NCBI GenBank assembly: GCA_000750105.3
Contig: JPHH03000103.1
Location: 1 to 64,000, forward strand
DNA length: 64,000 nt
DNA from: Tolypocladium sp. Sup5 PDA-1
Lineage: Eukaryota; Ascomycota; Sordariomycetes; Hypocreales; Ophiocordycipitaceae
Reading direction: 5' to 3'
The notes under the pieces are model-generated. The model saw nothing but the letters and a program-made list of their open reading frames with translations. It was not told the DNA's origin and ran no database searches. Made by a program: the position numbers and the translations under genes. Below, in pieces: positions 1-10,078 of this stretch (positions are counted from its first letter, which is position 1; each line of letters begins with the position of its first letter).

Positions 1-125
1 ACGGCATTAGGTATACCAGGCGAGGCGATTGATGGAGGCTGTGTGGGAGAGTGGCTGCCCGTGGGAAACAATGGTGAAGGACGAGTTTATCGGGTAGGGC
101 CGAGTGCTCGGGCACCGTCCAGTGG

Positions 126-1015
126 GCCATCCCGTGCGAGAAGAAGATGGAGGACTCGCCCCCGCTCACGGTCTTCATGCCGACGTCGTGCATCAACGAG
201 CAGATCTACACCTTCATGTACCACCCCAAGTGCATGGACGAGCAGATCATCACCGGCATATCGATTGACGAGATAGTGGAGGAGTATAAGAGCATGATCC
301 CTGAGACGATCAGAGTCACCAGCATGTGCGACAACAGATCCGTGCGCATGTCCCCGGCGGGGATGGCCGTCTGGCACCCGGACGAGAGTTCGACTCGAGG
401 AAGGTGGTCATCTAGACCTCCACAGTATACATCGAGAAGCTGACGGTCGTGACTATCACCGTGATGGTTGCGGTCGTAATGATAATATTCGTCATCACGA
501 TCAAAACCAGGGCCGACACCACGACTTGTCCGTGTACAAGTACAGAGACACCAACATGTGCATCACCACGACCAAGTTCTGTAACATCCACAAGCTCGAC
601 CACGGGGAGGTCGTCACATTCTGCGCCAAGAGGTTGGAGAAGGGCGAATTCAAGTACATGGAGTACAAGGAGGAGGTGACCAGCTTCGGATGCTGCGCCC
701 GGTCCGAGAAGAGCACCATGCCCAGGAAGCTGAAGAGGAAGATGAGGGCGTCCAGCGACAGCAACATGTTCAAGACCAAGTCGAGGTTCTCGATGAGCAG
801 CGGGTCATCGACCAGCACCAGGGTCAGCACCAGCCGCAGGGCCTCGTCCAGGAGTCTGCCCGAGCTCAAGTTCGACAAGGTGCCCGCCCTACAAGTTCTT
901 CTCCAAGGCGATGGAGTTGGTGAGGTGGACCATGTACAAGGCCGAGTTCGTGATCAAAACCACGGACAGGACCACCAGTTGACCGCGCACATAGACACGA
1001 ACGGGAACCTGACTG
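126..1015 (+). pseudogene. island A, fragment 1: unrecognised broken protein with a membrane segment
   Basis: I do not recognise this protein. Coding character passes through three forward frames: frame 3 from 147 to about 390, frame 2 from about 390 to 520, and frame 1 from about 526 to 895. Each stretch has strongly GC-ending codons, and most arginines are AGG or AGA, unlike the CGN-using fungal genes later in the window. Frame 2 carries a hydrophobic run (VTITVMVAVVMIIFVIT, about 449-500) that looks like a transmembrane helix, preceded by an in-frame TAG at 413-415. Frame 1 then has a Cys/His-spaced segment (KFCNIHKL, FCAKRLEK, FGCC) and a Lys/Ser-rich basic tail. Two frame changes plus the TAG mean it cannot be translated as it stands. 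A decayed viral or other mobile-element gene would fit, but that is inference. Confidence 0.4.
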
Positions 1016-1022
1016 AGACACC

Positions 1023-2062
1023 TACAACAAGATGTGCAAGCGCATGATCGACGCCTGCGTGATGTGCAGGAGGATCAACACCCACCTGTCGATGTGCGGC
1101 CTCTACGACTCCAACAAGCTCCCGAACGCCTGGCTGACCGAGCACGCGAAGAATAACAAGAATAACGTCAAGAACACCATCAAGTTCATGTTTTGCACCC
1201 CGTGCAGCGACAAGAACACTATCACGGCTCAGCCGGGGCTCGACATCTACTACAAGGCGGCCATGGACAGCATCAAGTCGATGGTCAGAGTCTCGTACGT
1301 CGGGGTCGTTGAGGTGAGGAACAGATTCAACGGCGGTATCATCTTTCTGGGTAGTCGGATGGAGTCCATCATGCACAAGAGGGTGAGCCTCAACTCCGTC
1401 CAGACCAGGATCACCAACAAGCCCGTGGTGGTGGTCGGGACCATGATCCCGAAGGTCCAGCTCAGGAGGGTCAACAAGGACAGCGTCATCGACATCGACA
1501 CTGACGAGGTTATGAAGTCCATCAGCAAGAAGACCAGCGGCGTCGACATCAACGACGTGACCGAGAGGGTACCGAGCCCCAGCCCATGACCTTCACCATC
1601 ACCAAGACCGATGGCGGGACCAAGCCCGTGACCAACACCGAGCCCGAGAGCGACTCCTCGTCCGACTCCGAGTGCAACAGCAACGTCAAGGGGATGGAGA
1701 AGAAGTTGATTGACAACAAGCCCGTCGGGAGCAGCAGCGAGAGCAGCGACGATGAGGATGACGATGACGATGAAGACGAGGCCAGCAACCATAAGGTGGG
1801 CGCCAACATCGACGTAGAGAGCAGCAGTAGCGACGAGGGCAGCGACACCAGCTTTGGTGAAGAGGAAGTCGTACCTGCTCCTGTTCATGTGCAACCGGCT
1901 GCACGTGGTCGTGGTCAGGCGGCGGCTCGTGGTGCTCCACGCGGAGCTGCCAGTGTTGGTGGACGAGCGCCTCCTCAGGCTCGTCCCCATGATGATGTCG
2001 ATCAGCAAGCCCGTGCTCGTGGCCAGCAGCGTCACCAGGTCCCTGGTCGTGGTCAGTGAGAT
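1023..2062 (+). pseudogene. island A, fragment 2: unrecognised Cys-rich then acidic Ser/Asp-rich protein
   Basis: Frame 3 is open from 1032 to 1589 (185 codons) and frame 2 from 1586 to 2059 (157 codons), overlapping by four bases, so this is either one gene with a frameshift or two adjoining genes. The first part starts with a cysteine-spaced segment (MCKR, CVMCRR, LSMCGLY, FCTPCSD) followed by a mixed alpha/beta-looking stretch. The second part is polar and contains a serine/acidic run (SSSESSDDEDDDDDEDEAS, about 1732-1785), then Ala/Arg/Gly-rich sequence. Codon use (AAG, AAC, ATC, AGG) matches fragment 1. I do not recognise a family. A TGA in the same frame at 1014-1016 lies just before the first ATG, so 1032 may be a true start. 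Confidence 0.4.
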
Positions 2063-2089
2063 GATCATCACGACGGTTTTGTGCATGCC

Positions 2090-2560
2090 CTAGACGACGG
2101 GGCTCTTCAGCTGCATCATGCTCGACAAAAACGCCATCTCCATCGTCCTCTTCACCAGCGTCCGCGGGGCCGAGAACAAGGTCTCGATATCAGCCGGAGA
2201 CCCGCAGAACTGTATGGACCCGTTCCCGGTCTCGCGGCTCATGTCGACCGCCGCCCTCCAGACAATCCAGCCCGCCCACCTGCCTCTAATCTCGTTGCTG
2301 ACCTTCACCGCCGTTGGGTGGGTGGTCATCGACATAGGCTCGATCCAGCCCAGCTCGGTGGAGTAGTTGTCGTTCGCCATCCTGACGTCGATGCTGTTCC
2401 CTCTGATGACCGTACTCGACACCACAGGCTCGATTGTCCACATGGTCGCGACGGCGTTCGTCGTCTGCCATCCGGTGATGCACACGCTCAAGGACAGGAA
2501 CATGATGGCCCAGGCCTTTGAGACCGGCCACTGGTCCGAGAGCTTCGCTCCGTAATCACC
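2090..2560 (-). pseudogene. island A, fragment 3: unrecognised open stretch, strand uncertain
   Basis: The minus strand is open for about 155 codons down to a TAG at 2090-2092. It reads like a globular protein rich in Trp, Met and Thr (segments such as GWIEPMSMTTHPT, RWAGWIVWRAAVDMS, SIQFCGSPADIETLF). The plus strand in frame 3 (2118-2555) is also nearly open, broken only by a TAG at 2364-2366. Both frames share third-codon positions, so GC bias at that position cannot decide between them. I prefer the minus strand because it has no internal stop. No family is recognised. Confidence 0.3.
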
Positions 2561-2890
2561 ATAGACGAGCTCAACATGTCGCCGAGCAACACCATAATCA
2601 CGCAGCTGAAGAGCTTCTCCAAAGTGCTCGTGTACGTGGACGAGAGGGAGTCCACGAGGATGGACTCGGTGTCGATCAGTCCCGTGAAGCTGGACGAGTT
2701 GGTGGCCATGTACGAGAAGATAGACACGTTCACGCACACGATCTCGCGCAACCTGACGGACCAGCCCGACTGCGAGCCGGCGTTCGTGGTGGTGTGGATG
2801 ATCGCCGCCGAGAACTACGACGTCAACCACTTTTCGGTGTCGTGGGAGGGGACGTCCGCGAACACGTTCGTGCACTGTGGTCGACCATCG
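2556..2890 (+). pseudogene. island A, fragment 4: unrecognised coding fragment
   Basis: Frame 2 is open from 2576 (ATG) to 2899 and reads as a mixed polar protein with segments such as TQLKSFSKVLVYVDERE, VKLDELVAMYEKID and DQPDCEPAFVVVWMI. Codons end almost entirely in G or C, as in the rest of the island. It stops where recognisable BRF1 sequence begins (about 2930), so the island-to-fungal junction lies near 2880-2930. No family is recognised. Confidence 0.35.
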
Positions 2891-2931
2891 ACAGGTTGAA
2901 GAACACCATGGACTCCATGACTGCCTTCTGG

Positions 2932-3757
2932 TTGCTCCCAACAAGGCCTGTCCTAAGCCCAACGTCGTCGACGGCACTTGCCGGACTTGCGGTCGTGTCG
3001 CCGATGACAGCAACATTGTCGCCGAGATCCAGTTTGGCGAGACCTCCTCAGGTACCGTCATTGTTCAGGGTTCATTTGCCGGCGCTGACCAGGCCGAAGT
3101 CCGCAGCATGGATGGGTCCCGCCTTCAGGAGGGTCGGAGGATCAGAGGACAGGGAGAAGTGCATCCGCGACAAAACGCCAGCGACGGATGACCGATGCCG
3201 GTGCAGATCTCTCCAAGGCACCGGCCATCAAGTTTCGCCGAGACGCCGATGGCTTCATCATCCCGCCACTTCCCTCTCAGATTCCACGGGAGGACCCTGA
3301 TGCAAATACAGACAATAACAACGGAGGCGATGACGCGGACGAGAATCTGGAGAGATTGGCCAACGAGTTTGGCTATGCCATCGACGATGAGCTGGGCCAG
3401 GACGCCGAGGGCGGCGCCGGCAAGGGCAAGCAAAGAGCCAAGCCTCAGCTTCCCGTCAACGACGAGTGGGAACAGGACGAGCAGGAGCTTGAAGGACAAA
3501 TTGAGGAAATTTTCAAGGACCCTCTCACCTACGAAGACGCCCTCGCCTACTCCAACGCCGAGCAGCAGGCACGGATAAACACCAGCTGGGCGCTCAAGCA
3601 GAAGTCCCAGAAGGAAGTTTCCATGTCGGCCGACATTGGGGAGGACGAGTTTGCCGATGACCCCGAGGTGCTCAACTGCCTACTGTCCCCAGACGAGGCT
3701 CACATCAAGGAGCTGATCTGGGTCAACCAGAACAAGGATTGGCTGCGAAAGCACTAA
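2932..3757 (+). pseudogene. BRF1: BRF1 (TFIIIB subunit) remnant lacking its middle
   Basis: Brf1 is the TFIIB-related subunit of TFIIIB, which recruits RNA polymerase III. The left part encodes the conserved N-terminal zinc ribbon (ACPKPNVVDGTCRTCGRVA, Cys pairs about 2953-3000) and the following FGETSSG and GADQA segments. After a frame change near 3110 it continues as FRRVGGSEDREK. The two cyclin folds that should follow, several hundred residues, are absent. From 3188 a 189-codon frame resumes in Brf1 C-terminal sequence, ending with EVLNCLLSPDEAHIKELIWV and NKDWL before a TAA at 3755-3757. The initiator codon position reads GTT. It joins the unrecognised island directly on its left. The family call is confident; this copy cannot make a working Brf1. 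Confidence 0.85.
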
Positions 3758-4440
3758 GAAAAAAGGCTGGCCGTCTCTATTTCTATATCGAAGAGACGGG
3801 CACTACGGAGCGAAGATGAAAGCGACTTGACTGATTCGTACCAACATTCGACAACGCCTCCGGTGGGTAAAAACCATTCGTAAGTGCTTCTCTTCTCTTG
3901 GCGACAAATAATATGGACAGTCTCAAACTCATCTTAGCGAGCGAAGAGAGCCGTCTCAAGCCCAAAAAATGCACCCCGACAACGGTGTGATCTCGAAGCC
4001 CCGGTGCGAGGGCCCGAATAGAATACACCAGCAAACCGCCAGCATCGCTTTGTCATTAGGCGAAGCAGACACAGCCCTGGTCGAGCAGCAACCTGTCAGC
4101 TCTCTTGAATCAGAGTTCATACAGGGCATGCTGGTTCTGCCTCTGCCAGCGGCGGAGGGCCATGGCTTGCTGAACCATCCCAGGAAACCGGCTCCCCAGC
4201 CAGGGCTCGATGGCCAGGCGCAGACATTGGATATGCCAAACCGTTTGCAGGCGTCCAACTTCGGCGAGACTGCCAAAGTATCGCAAGGTGTGCGGACGAT
4301 GCTTTTGCGCAGCGAACAAAGCTGCAACCCGAATCATGCGGAGGACACTCGAATGGAACAGGAGCAGATCAAGTTTTATGGCGACCCCCAACGGAAGCTT
4401 GTGCTGCGGCAAGCGCCTGTACATGCGCGGGTGGCGGCGT
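3758..4440. other. gap with no supported gene
   Basis: Both strands have moderately long open stretches (plus 3969-4565, minus 4110-4535). The minus strand around 4000-4100 has a weak ankyrin-like look in two competing frames (LTGCCSTRAVSASPND, ITPLS). Neither strand gives a recognisable family or a coherent gene start. Confidence 0.4.
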
Positions 4441-4501
4441 CTGGGGGATATAGAAGTACGGGCTCCTTGATGGCAGAGAACCACGGTCCTCCTTTGTTTG
4501 C

Positions 4502-4613
4502 CATGCTGACGACACCGAGCCAGACCGCAGGCCAATTGATCCTCCCCCTATCGTACAGTTGCTAGACATACAAGGCGATGGCAAGAGCGGACTGTACGAC
4601 AGTAAGTTTCGAT
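4502..4613 (+). repeat. velvet exon-1/intron-1 unit, copy 1
   Basis: About 110 bp covering the DDTEP..PIDPPPIVQL coding segment and the intron donor. It is roughly 80% identical by eye to 5070-5178, in the same orientation. Confidence 0.7.
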
Positions 4614-5069
4614 CTTTTATTATTCTATACAAACGGCCTTATCACAACTCTCACCTACGACATCTAGGCCCCAACCTAATTATGCCTTCGTCGCTGGTAT
4701 CCCGGAAATACGGCGAATTGTCCAACGAGCAGGAACTTCCTTCAGACTATCTCATCGGATCTCTCACATCATCAATATGCCGGTTAAAGGACGCGGCCAA
4801 AGTCGAGGGCGGATTCTTTTTCTGTGACGCGACCGGGCTTTTTTCGCCTGCATTTCTCACAATACGAACGCGACCAACAGAGCTTAACGCCGCGCTTCAA
4901 CTATGTCTCGGGACTCGTCACCAACGTGTTTACTATTTTTAAGAACAGGTTATTTCGCGGATTGACTGGCTCGACCGCCCTGACACGCACGTTCAGCGAG
5001 CAAGGGGTCAAAGTCCGGCTGCGTCAGGCTCCTAGACGGCAGAGCAATCGTAGTTCTCTCTTGTTTGGT

Positions 5070-5178
5070 CATGCTGACAACACCGAGCCAGCCCACAAGC
5101 CGATCGACCAGCCCCCTATCGTGCAGTTGCCGGACAAGCGAGACGATGGCAAGAGCGTGCTGTACAACAGTAAGTCCA
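5070..5178 (+). repeat. velvet exon-1/intron-1 unit, copy 2
   Basis: Direct repeat of 4502-4613, including the GATGGCAAGAGCG motif and the ACAGTAAGT donor. It lies just downstream of the velvet domain end, so part of the gene was duplicated in tandem. Confidence 0.7.
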
Positions 5179-5256
5179 GATTCCCCTTCTACATTATAAA
5201 CCAGCCTCGACGCAATGCTCACTGCGATACCGTCTAGGCTCTCACCTAAATCCCAG

Positions 5257-5562
5257 AGTGCGCCGCAATCTCTCGCAGGTCAAACACGGTGATACACAAG
5301 GAACACAAGGATCACAGGCATCTCGAGGCGACAAGAGGCCACGGGGCTCAGGCTCACGAGGCCGGGCCAGGGCGGGAGCTGCTTCGTCACAGCAGGCCTC
5401 TGCGAGCACGCAAGTGGAAGGGGTCATCCCTGCCACACAACCCTCACAACAGGGCTCACGGCGAGCCTGGAGAGGATCACGAGCCTCACGGCGAGGCACG
5501 CGACGAGGCAAGCAAGGAGGCACGCAGGCCGGCACACGGGGAGGCACACAGGCGGGCTAATG
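5257..5562 (+). repeat. GC-rich low-complexity Arg/Gly/Ser tract
   Basis: Irregular repeats of CACAAGG, GGCACAC/GGCACGC and GCTCACG motifs give an open but simple-sequence frame rich in Arg, Gly, Ala, Ser and Gln on the plus strand and in Pro/Cys/Arg on the minus strand. It is spliced in phase to the second velvet exon by the intron ending at 5237, but nothing in it resembles a velvet domain. Confidence 0.5.
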
Positions 5563-5599
5563 GACTTAGGGACTCGGGGCGGATCAATGAGAAGTCGTA

Positions 5600-6750
5600 A
5601 TGCACACACAAATTCGGATATGCGTTTTCTTTTGAGCGAGTTGAGACCTGTAGATGTTTGCGAGAGTGATGCTGTTGTCTATGAGGCATAGGATACCTCG
5701 GGACGACGTAGGGCGTTTCTGATCCGCCAGCAATCCGATACCTCGGTGGATGTAGGTCATTTCCGCGGGTGAGTGCTAGTGTTTTCCCCAGCTGTTGATC
5801 GGGGAGAAGGTGTCGTATGCCGGGTGAGACTTCGGAAGAGAGCGAGAGTCGCGAACCTCGGACCAAGATTTCTGCAGGGCTGCATCATATCGTTCAGCGT
5901 CGGGGGTGAGTTACTTCGGGAAGCTTGCTGGATGGGGACCGAGGCAGTCGGCGCACCTTATGTTTTGAAGAATAGGGGAATGCATGGCAATTACATGGTA
6001 CCTACTCGTAAGGAATATTAAATGGCGCCTCTGTTGATCGAGAGGCATTTTGAAACGCTGTTCCTCAAAGCCACCAGCTCTCGCGCAAATATATCATTTG
6101 CTCTCTTCGATGCCACCTACTTTCTCTTCTGACAGGCTAGAATTTACCGACAAGACGAACTTTGAGCAATGGGAGACATTTAGATACACCATGTGAGCCA
6201 GTGACTGTTTTCATAATGCCACCGTCCCCAGGATACGCGGCTAGCTAGATGTCCGACTCATCGCATGTTCATCCGGGACGTCATCTGTCAAGAGCAAGTC
6301 GTGCCTTGGATATGACATTCCGAACGAGTGTCATCTCCCGTTTACCAATCTCAAGTCATTGACGAACGAAAGTACGGCTAAGCCTGTACCAGACCAGGGG
6401 TCATCGATAAAGAAGTGAGCAGGGTCATGAGCCAGATGATCATACCTACAAAACATTCGGGTGTTCCGGCCGCACGAAGCTTCTTCTTAGAGGCGAAGTC
6501 TTCCACGGGGGGTGCGGACGTAGCGCTGAGTCGGGCATGTCTCGATGGAGCTTAAGTGGCTGGAGGCTACAAAGCGTGACTGTGCTTCAGCTTCTATAGA
6601 TGTGAATCAAATCGCCTTACGCGATAGCACCACATTAAAATACTTCATCGAACTTTGCAAAATACATCTGCCCTTGCCAGGTCCTACGCGTCCTCCATGC
6701 CGTCCTGGCGACCATAGCTGTCGGGCACTGGCCCAAGACAGGCTTACGGC
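5600..6750. other. gap with no supported gene
   Basis: Apart from a short imperfect direct repeat (GATACCTCGG..GTAGG..TTTC at about 5691-5717 and 5738-5764), no coding or RNA feature is supported. Stops are frequent in all frames. Confidence 0.5.
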
Positions 6751-6751
6751 G

Positions 6752-7017
6752 GGCCAGGGCTATAAGGTAGTTAAGGCGGGGCTGAATATGCTCATGCTGA
6801 CCTAGCACGGGATCCTCCGAGAGGACGGGGTGAGGACGTGGGCCATTAACCCGGGCTTCCTGGCGACCAACTTGGGGGAAGGGACGTGGACGTACTGCTG
6901 GCGGCGGCAGCGGGGGATACGGCGAGGGGAGGGGAGTTGTAAAGGAAGGTGGTAATAGCAGGGGAGAGGGGTGAGGATGTGGGAAAAGTAATAGCTAAGG
7001 GCGGGGTGCAGCCTTAG
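6752..7017 (+). pseudogene. short-chain dehydrogenase/reductase C-terminal remnant
   Basis: SDR enzymes are NAD(P)-dependent oxidoreductases with a YxxxK active site. Here GQGYKVVKAGLNMLMLT gives the catalytic Tyr and Lys with the following helix, then HGILREDGV and WAINPGFLATNLG, the usual post-active-site segment. A later frame gives GDTARGGEL and GEDVGKVIAKGGVQP with a TAG at 7015-7017, the family's C-terminus. Inactivating changes are a TAG at 6803-6805 (where Trp or Gln would stand), a one-base frame change near 6885, and a TAA at 6940-6942. The N-terminal Rossmann half is missing or unrecognisable upstream. Confidence 0.75.
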
Positions 7018-8285
7018 TGAGACAACTACTCCTTATATGATACGTGGAAGTACGGTAGAGTAGACATAAACCGGTTATTCTAGCCTTGAGAGTGCCTGCG
7101 CTGTGCAGGCCCTGCTGTATAACGTAGTAACACGCTGACAGCATAGTGACAATCTAGCCTAGCAGGGTTGCAAGGAACTCCATGCATATATGACATGTAT
7201 TAAAGCTGCGGCGACGAATTACACGGAAGCTAATAGTTATGGCAAAGGAGGCTTCTATTCATTCTTATCCGGATATATATAGACTTAGAATTCTTCTCCT
7301 ACTTGCGATATTAACTAAGAGGGTTCTATTTAGGACACTTATTCATGTCTATTATAAAAGGCGAATTTTACGTCGTGTATGTTAAATATTTCGACTGACG
7401 AGCTCCTAGGCCCACGAAACATACCCCACCATGTCAGATCATGGTTGCATATCACAGTCCCGGTCTGGTCCCCGAGTGCTACCTAACGACACCACTTCTG
7501 CCACAGGAAGCCCTGTCTCACTACGTAGCAATGCGGGCACCCGTTATTCCCCCGACAGTTCGCAATCGTCCCGCAGAACTGGTAGCATCTAGAGACACGC
7601 TTCTCAAAATGACGGGACACTAGCGTCTCAGCCGCTCCGAAGGCTGCTTGGGGTCGATTGAAATCCGCTTGCAGTTCCGGGTCGGTCAGCGGTGTTGGCG
7701 CCTCCTCTACACATCGTGCCTCCTGCTTAAAGTACTTGGTCGCGCTCGAGCTTCAGGTAAAGGATTTGGAGGAGTCGAGGTCATTTGATAGATGGTAGTA
7801 GACGTCACCCCACAGGACTGTGTATAAGGAGAGACGGCACAGGCGGAGATTTCCTTTGTCCGGGCTTCGGGATGCTACGTTAGGATCATAAGAAAGGGCA
7901 TTGTATCATAGCAACGAGAGCCTCTAGCTTCGCCTCGGGGCGTATAGACTCCGTGTGTATGTGTGCTTATTTACCCGACTAACTAAGGACATGTTTTACT
8001 AGCCCTGTTCGCACTTGGGTCCTGAGGGGTTAATACTAGCACCTTCCTATCTCGGTGCCATGCTTTTTTTCAATAACTACATAGGTAGAGACGAGTAGCC
8101 TTCTAGATGCGGACATACGGACCGAAGATTACACCGTCTTACCTCTTATCGCTTCTATAGCTTGAGGAATCTATATATATAGACGATTCACTCCTCTCGA
8201 GTCCCATGAAGTAAGACGACAGATCATTAAGCTCTATCTTAAAGTCACAGCTAAGGAACCCAAGCCACCACTTCCATCCGCCAAC
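7018..8285. other. gap with no supported gene
   Basis: Stop-rich and somewhat AT-rich in places. The longest open stretch (7441-7623) has no recognisable content. The last 100 bases before 8286 are the presumed 5' region of the SH3b-like gene. Confidence 0.5.
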
Positions 8286-8772
8286 ATGAAGTTTGTTTCC
8301 CTTTTCGTAGCCTCCCTCCTCCCCTTTGGCCTTATGGCTGCTCCGGTCGTCGACGGTGGCGAGAAATCTATCGAGGGTGCTGCCGAGAATGACGGGAGCC
8401 AGATTGGGGCTGCCGCTGAGCTTGCTCCTGGCACGACCGCCGCTCGCGACGTTGGCGACGAGATCTTCAAGCGGGCAACCCAGACTTGCACGATCATCGG
8501 TAGTTCTGCAAGTGTGAACTGCCGCTCGGGGCCAGGCACTCAATACGAAGTCACGGCCTACGTGTACAGGGGATCAGACTATATTTTCAGTTGTGTAAAG
8601 AGGGGAGAATGCATCACCCTCAACGGGGCCACCAACTGGTACGTCTAGCTGTGCGCATTGATGAGAGATCTCAAGCTAAATTATTCGAAGCGGTTGGGAT
8701 AAGACTGGTGGTTGTTACGTTAACGGCCACTATACTGATAACAGGTGCACTCTCGGTATTTGGTCCCCTTAA
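8286..8772 (+). CDS. small secreted SH3b-like cysteine protein (two exons)
   Basis: The proposed gene joins 8286-8638 and 8691-8772, giving 144 residues. It starts with a signal peptide (MKFVSLFVASLLPFGLMAAP), then a propeptide-like acidic region ending near KR (about residue 58). A compact domain follows (CTIIGSSASVNCRSGPGTQY), the hallmark of bacterial-type SH3 domains in small fungal secreted proteins. The first exon alone would end at a TAG at 8646. A GTACGT donor at 8639 and an AG at 8689-8690 (GCTAAAT branch-like site) join in phase to CGWDKTGGCYVNGHYTDNRC and a TAA, restoring the cysteines expected at the C-terminus. The likely place of action is outside the cell; ligand unknown. The splice choice is inferred. 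Confidence 0.75.
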
Positions 8773-9117
8773 TTCCGCTTATTAGATATAGGTTAAGCTA
8801 ATACATCGATCGTAGCTTCTCTCGGCAGCTGCTGAGGCGTATAAATAGCTGGGGTATTAATCTCCTACGGACGCTAGGTTCAAAGGGCGGGAAAGCTACA
8901 CGCGAACCGGCACGGCTCTGTATGGGCAGGTAGTCAAGACATATCTCCTCGTTCTGTCCATAATCCGTGCCATCGTTTCCAGCTGGCAGTAAGCCTTCGG
9001 CGATTAGGCCCGACTCAAAAGGACTGCGCCAACGCTCTATGATAACTAGAAACTCTCAGTCAGCGCGTACCAGACCGCACCTGATTCGTCCAAGGACTGA
9101 TTAGACTACTAGGAGCA
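8773..9117. other. gap with no supported gene
   Basis: No coding feature seen. A short CCCTGAACCCTGAACCC run at 9122-9138 lies at the end of the NACHT remnant. It resembles, but is not, the CCCTAA telomere repeat. Confidence 0.5.
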
Positions 9118-10078
9118 CTAACCCTGAACCCTGAACCCGTAAAGTCTTGTCAACCACAAGAGTGCCCGGCGAGCCCTCTCAACCATATCGGGTTCAATCT
9201 CAATCAGCATTCTGGCATATGTTTCGTTGAGATCCTTCGGTAATCCAGCAAGAACTCTCCCAATGGTGTCGTGGTTGATGACGCGTAATCTGCCAAGCAT
9301 CGCCAGCTGAAGAGCAGCCCAACGAAACCTTGTCCCAGTTAGCTACAGTACGAAATGCAGAAGATGAGTGGAACACATGTAGAACGCATGTTAGCACTCA
9401 CATACTGCCATCTTGTGAGACCAGCCTTCGGCGAATGAGTTACTTTGTTCTCTTTTCCTGGTGTCTGAATCGAGACGAGCTCTCTAGAAATCTAGAGACG
9501 GATATATCGATATCCGCATTCACCGCTCCTTCCTCCATGTTTTTCTCTGTCCATCGTATAGGATAGCTCAGCGCCTGTTCAATATCAGGCTCATTCCAGC
9601 TTGTAACAAAGAGGTGAACTCGAGAGAGTTTGAGTCCGGCAATGCCCGCAAGAAAGCTAGTGACCTCTTCTCGATACTCGAAAGGGACCTCGTCGAGGGC
9701 GTCAATGAAGATGAAGACATCTTCATTGAGAGACCGGAGAGTTTTAGTCAACACATTGGTGAGCTCGGATCTGCTCGGTTTCCTAGCCGGATATGTCTTG
9801 TGACATTCCGAGTAGAGGGACTGGAAAGGTTCTGTGATTGATTTTGTTGTGCAGAACTGGGCAATAAGCGACCTCCTCGCATTGGCTGACTCGATGGCCG
9901 CCGCCTGCAGGTCGTAGTAATACGGATCGGCATGGCCTCGCGGCACGGCGGTTACGCTGCTGACCTGGCTGAGGTGATCGCTGGGGAAGAAGCTCGCTCT
10001 GGTGTCGTCGGGCTTGAAGCTATTGAGAAAGCGTTGGAAGCGTTGCGGCGACCGGGCTTCGTATTCGGGTTCCCGCAT
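9118..10078 (-). pseudogene. NACHT-type NLR-like ATPase, 5'-truncated, with one internal stop
   Basis: NACHT NLR-like proteins are STAND ATPases linked in fungi to nonself recognition and heterokaryon incompatibility. Reading leftward: RRSLIAQFC (family LRSLIAQLC), the Walker B segment DVFIFIDALDEVP, then LSRVHLFVTSWNEPDIEQ (sensor region). A TAA at 9440-9442 interrupts LIRRRLVSQDGSM. After an in-phase intron (9329-9401, GTGAGT donor, CTAAC branch) comes FRWAALQLAML, then GLPKDLNETYARML and ALLWL, the normal winged-helix side of the domain. The Walker A loop that should lie upstream is absent, and sequence ends before any ankyrin or WD repeats. Apart from the single TAA, the splice structure is intact. 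Confidence 0.8.

Larger units (their letters stand above)
4450..5237 (+). pseudogene. velvet-domain regulator, frameshifted, followed by a partial second copy
   Basis: Velvet proteins (VeA, VelB, VosA, VelC) are fungal regulators of development and secondary metabolism with a DNA-binding fold. Exon 1 reads DRRPIDPPPIVQL, the typical start of the domain, and ends at a GTAAGT donor. An intron (4602-4667) leads in phase into PNLIMPSSLVS and then LTSSICRLKDAAKVEGGFFF. Near 4830 the frame changes by an indel and continues FFRLHFSQYERDQQSLTPRF and STALTRTFSEQGVKVRLR, the domain end. Immediately after comes a second first-exon copy (KPIDQPPIVQL) with its own intron (5170-5237), leading into unrelated sequence. 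Upstream, the copy-1 counterpart of an Arg codon reads TGA. The closest subfamily cannot be decided from this fragment. Confidence 0.8.

Noticed and set aside
1250..2086. 278-codon minus-strand frame in island A
   Set aside because: Most of it is antisense to the better-looking plus frames and reads as Leu/Thr/Ser-rich low-information sequence.
5242..5560. Arg/Gly/Ser-rich open frames as a possible RNA-binding RG protein
   Set aside because: Composition follows from simple GC-rich repeats; both strands are open and no RGG spacing is kept.
9122..9138. CCCTGAACCCTGAACCC as a telomere-like tract
   Set aside because: Only two units, not the CCCTAA repeat, and the bases lie at the end of the NACHT reading frame.
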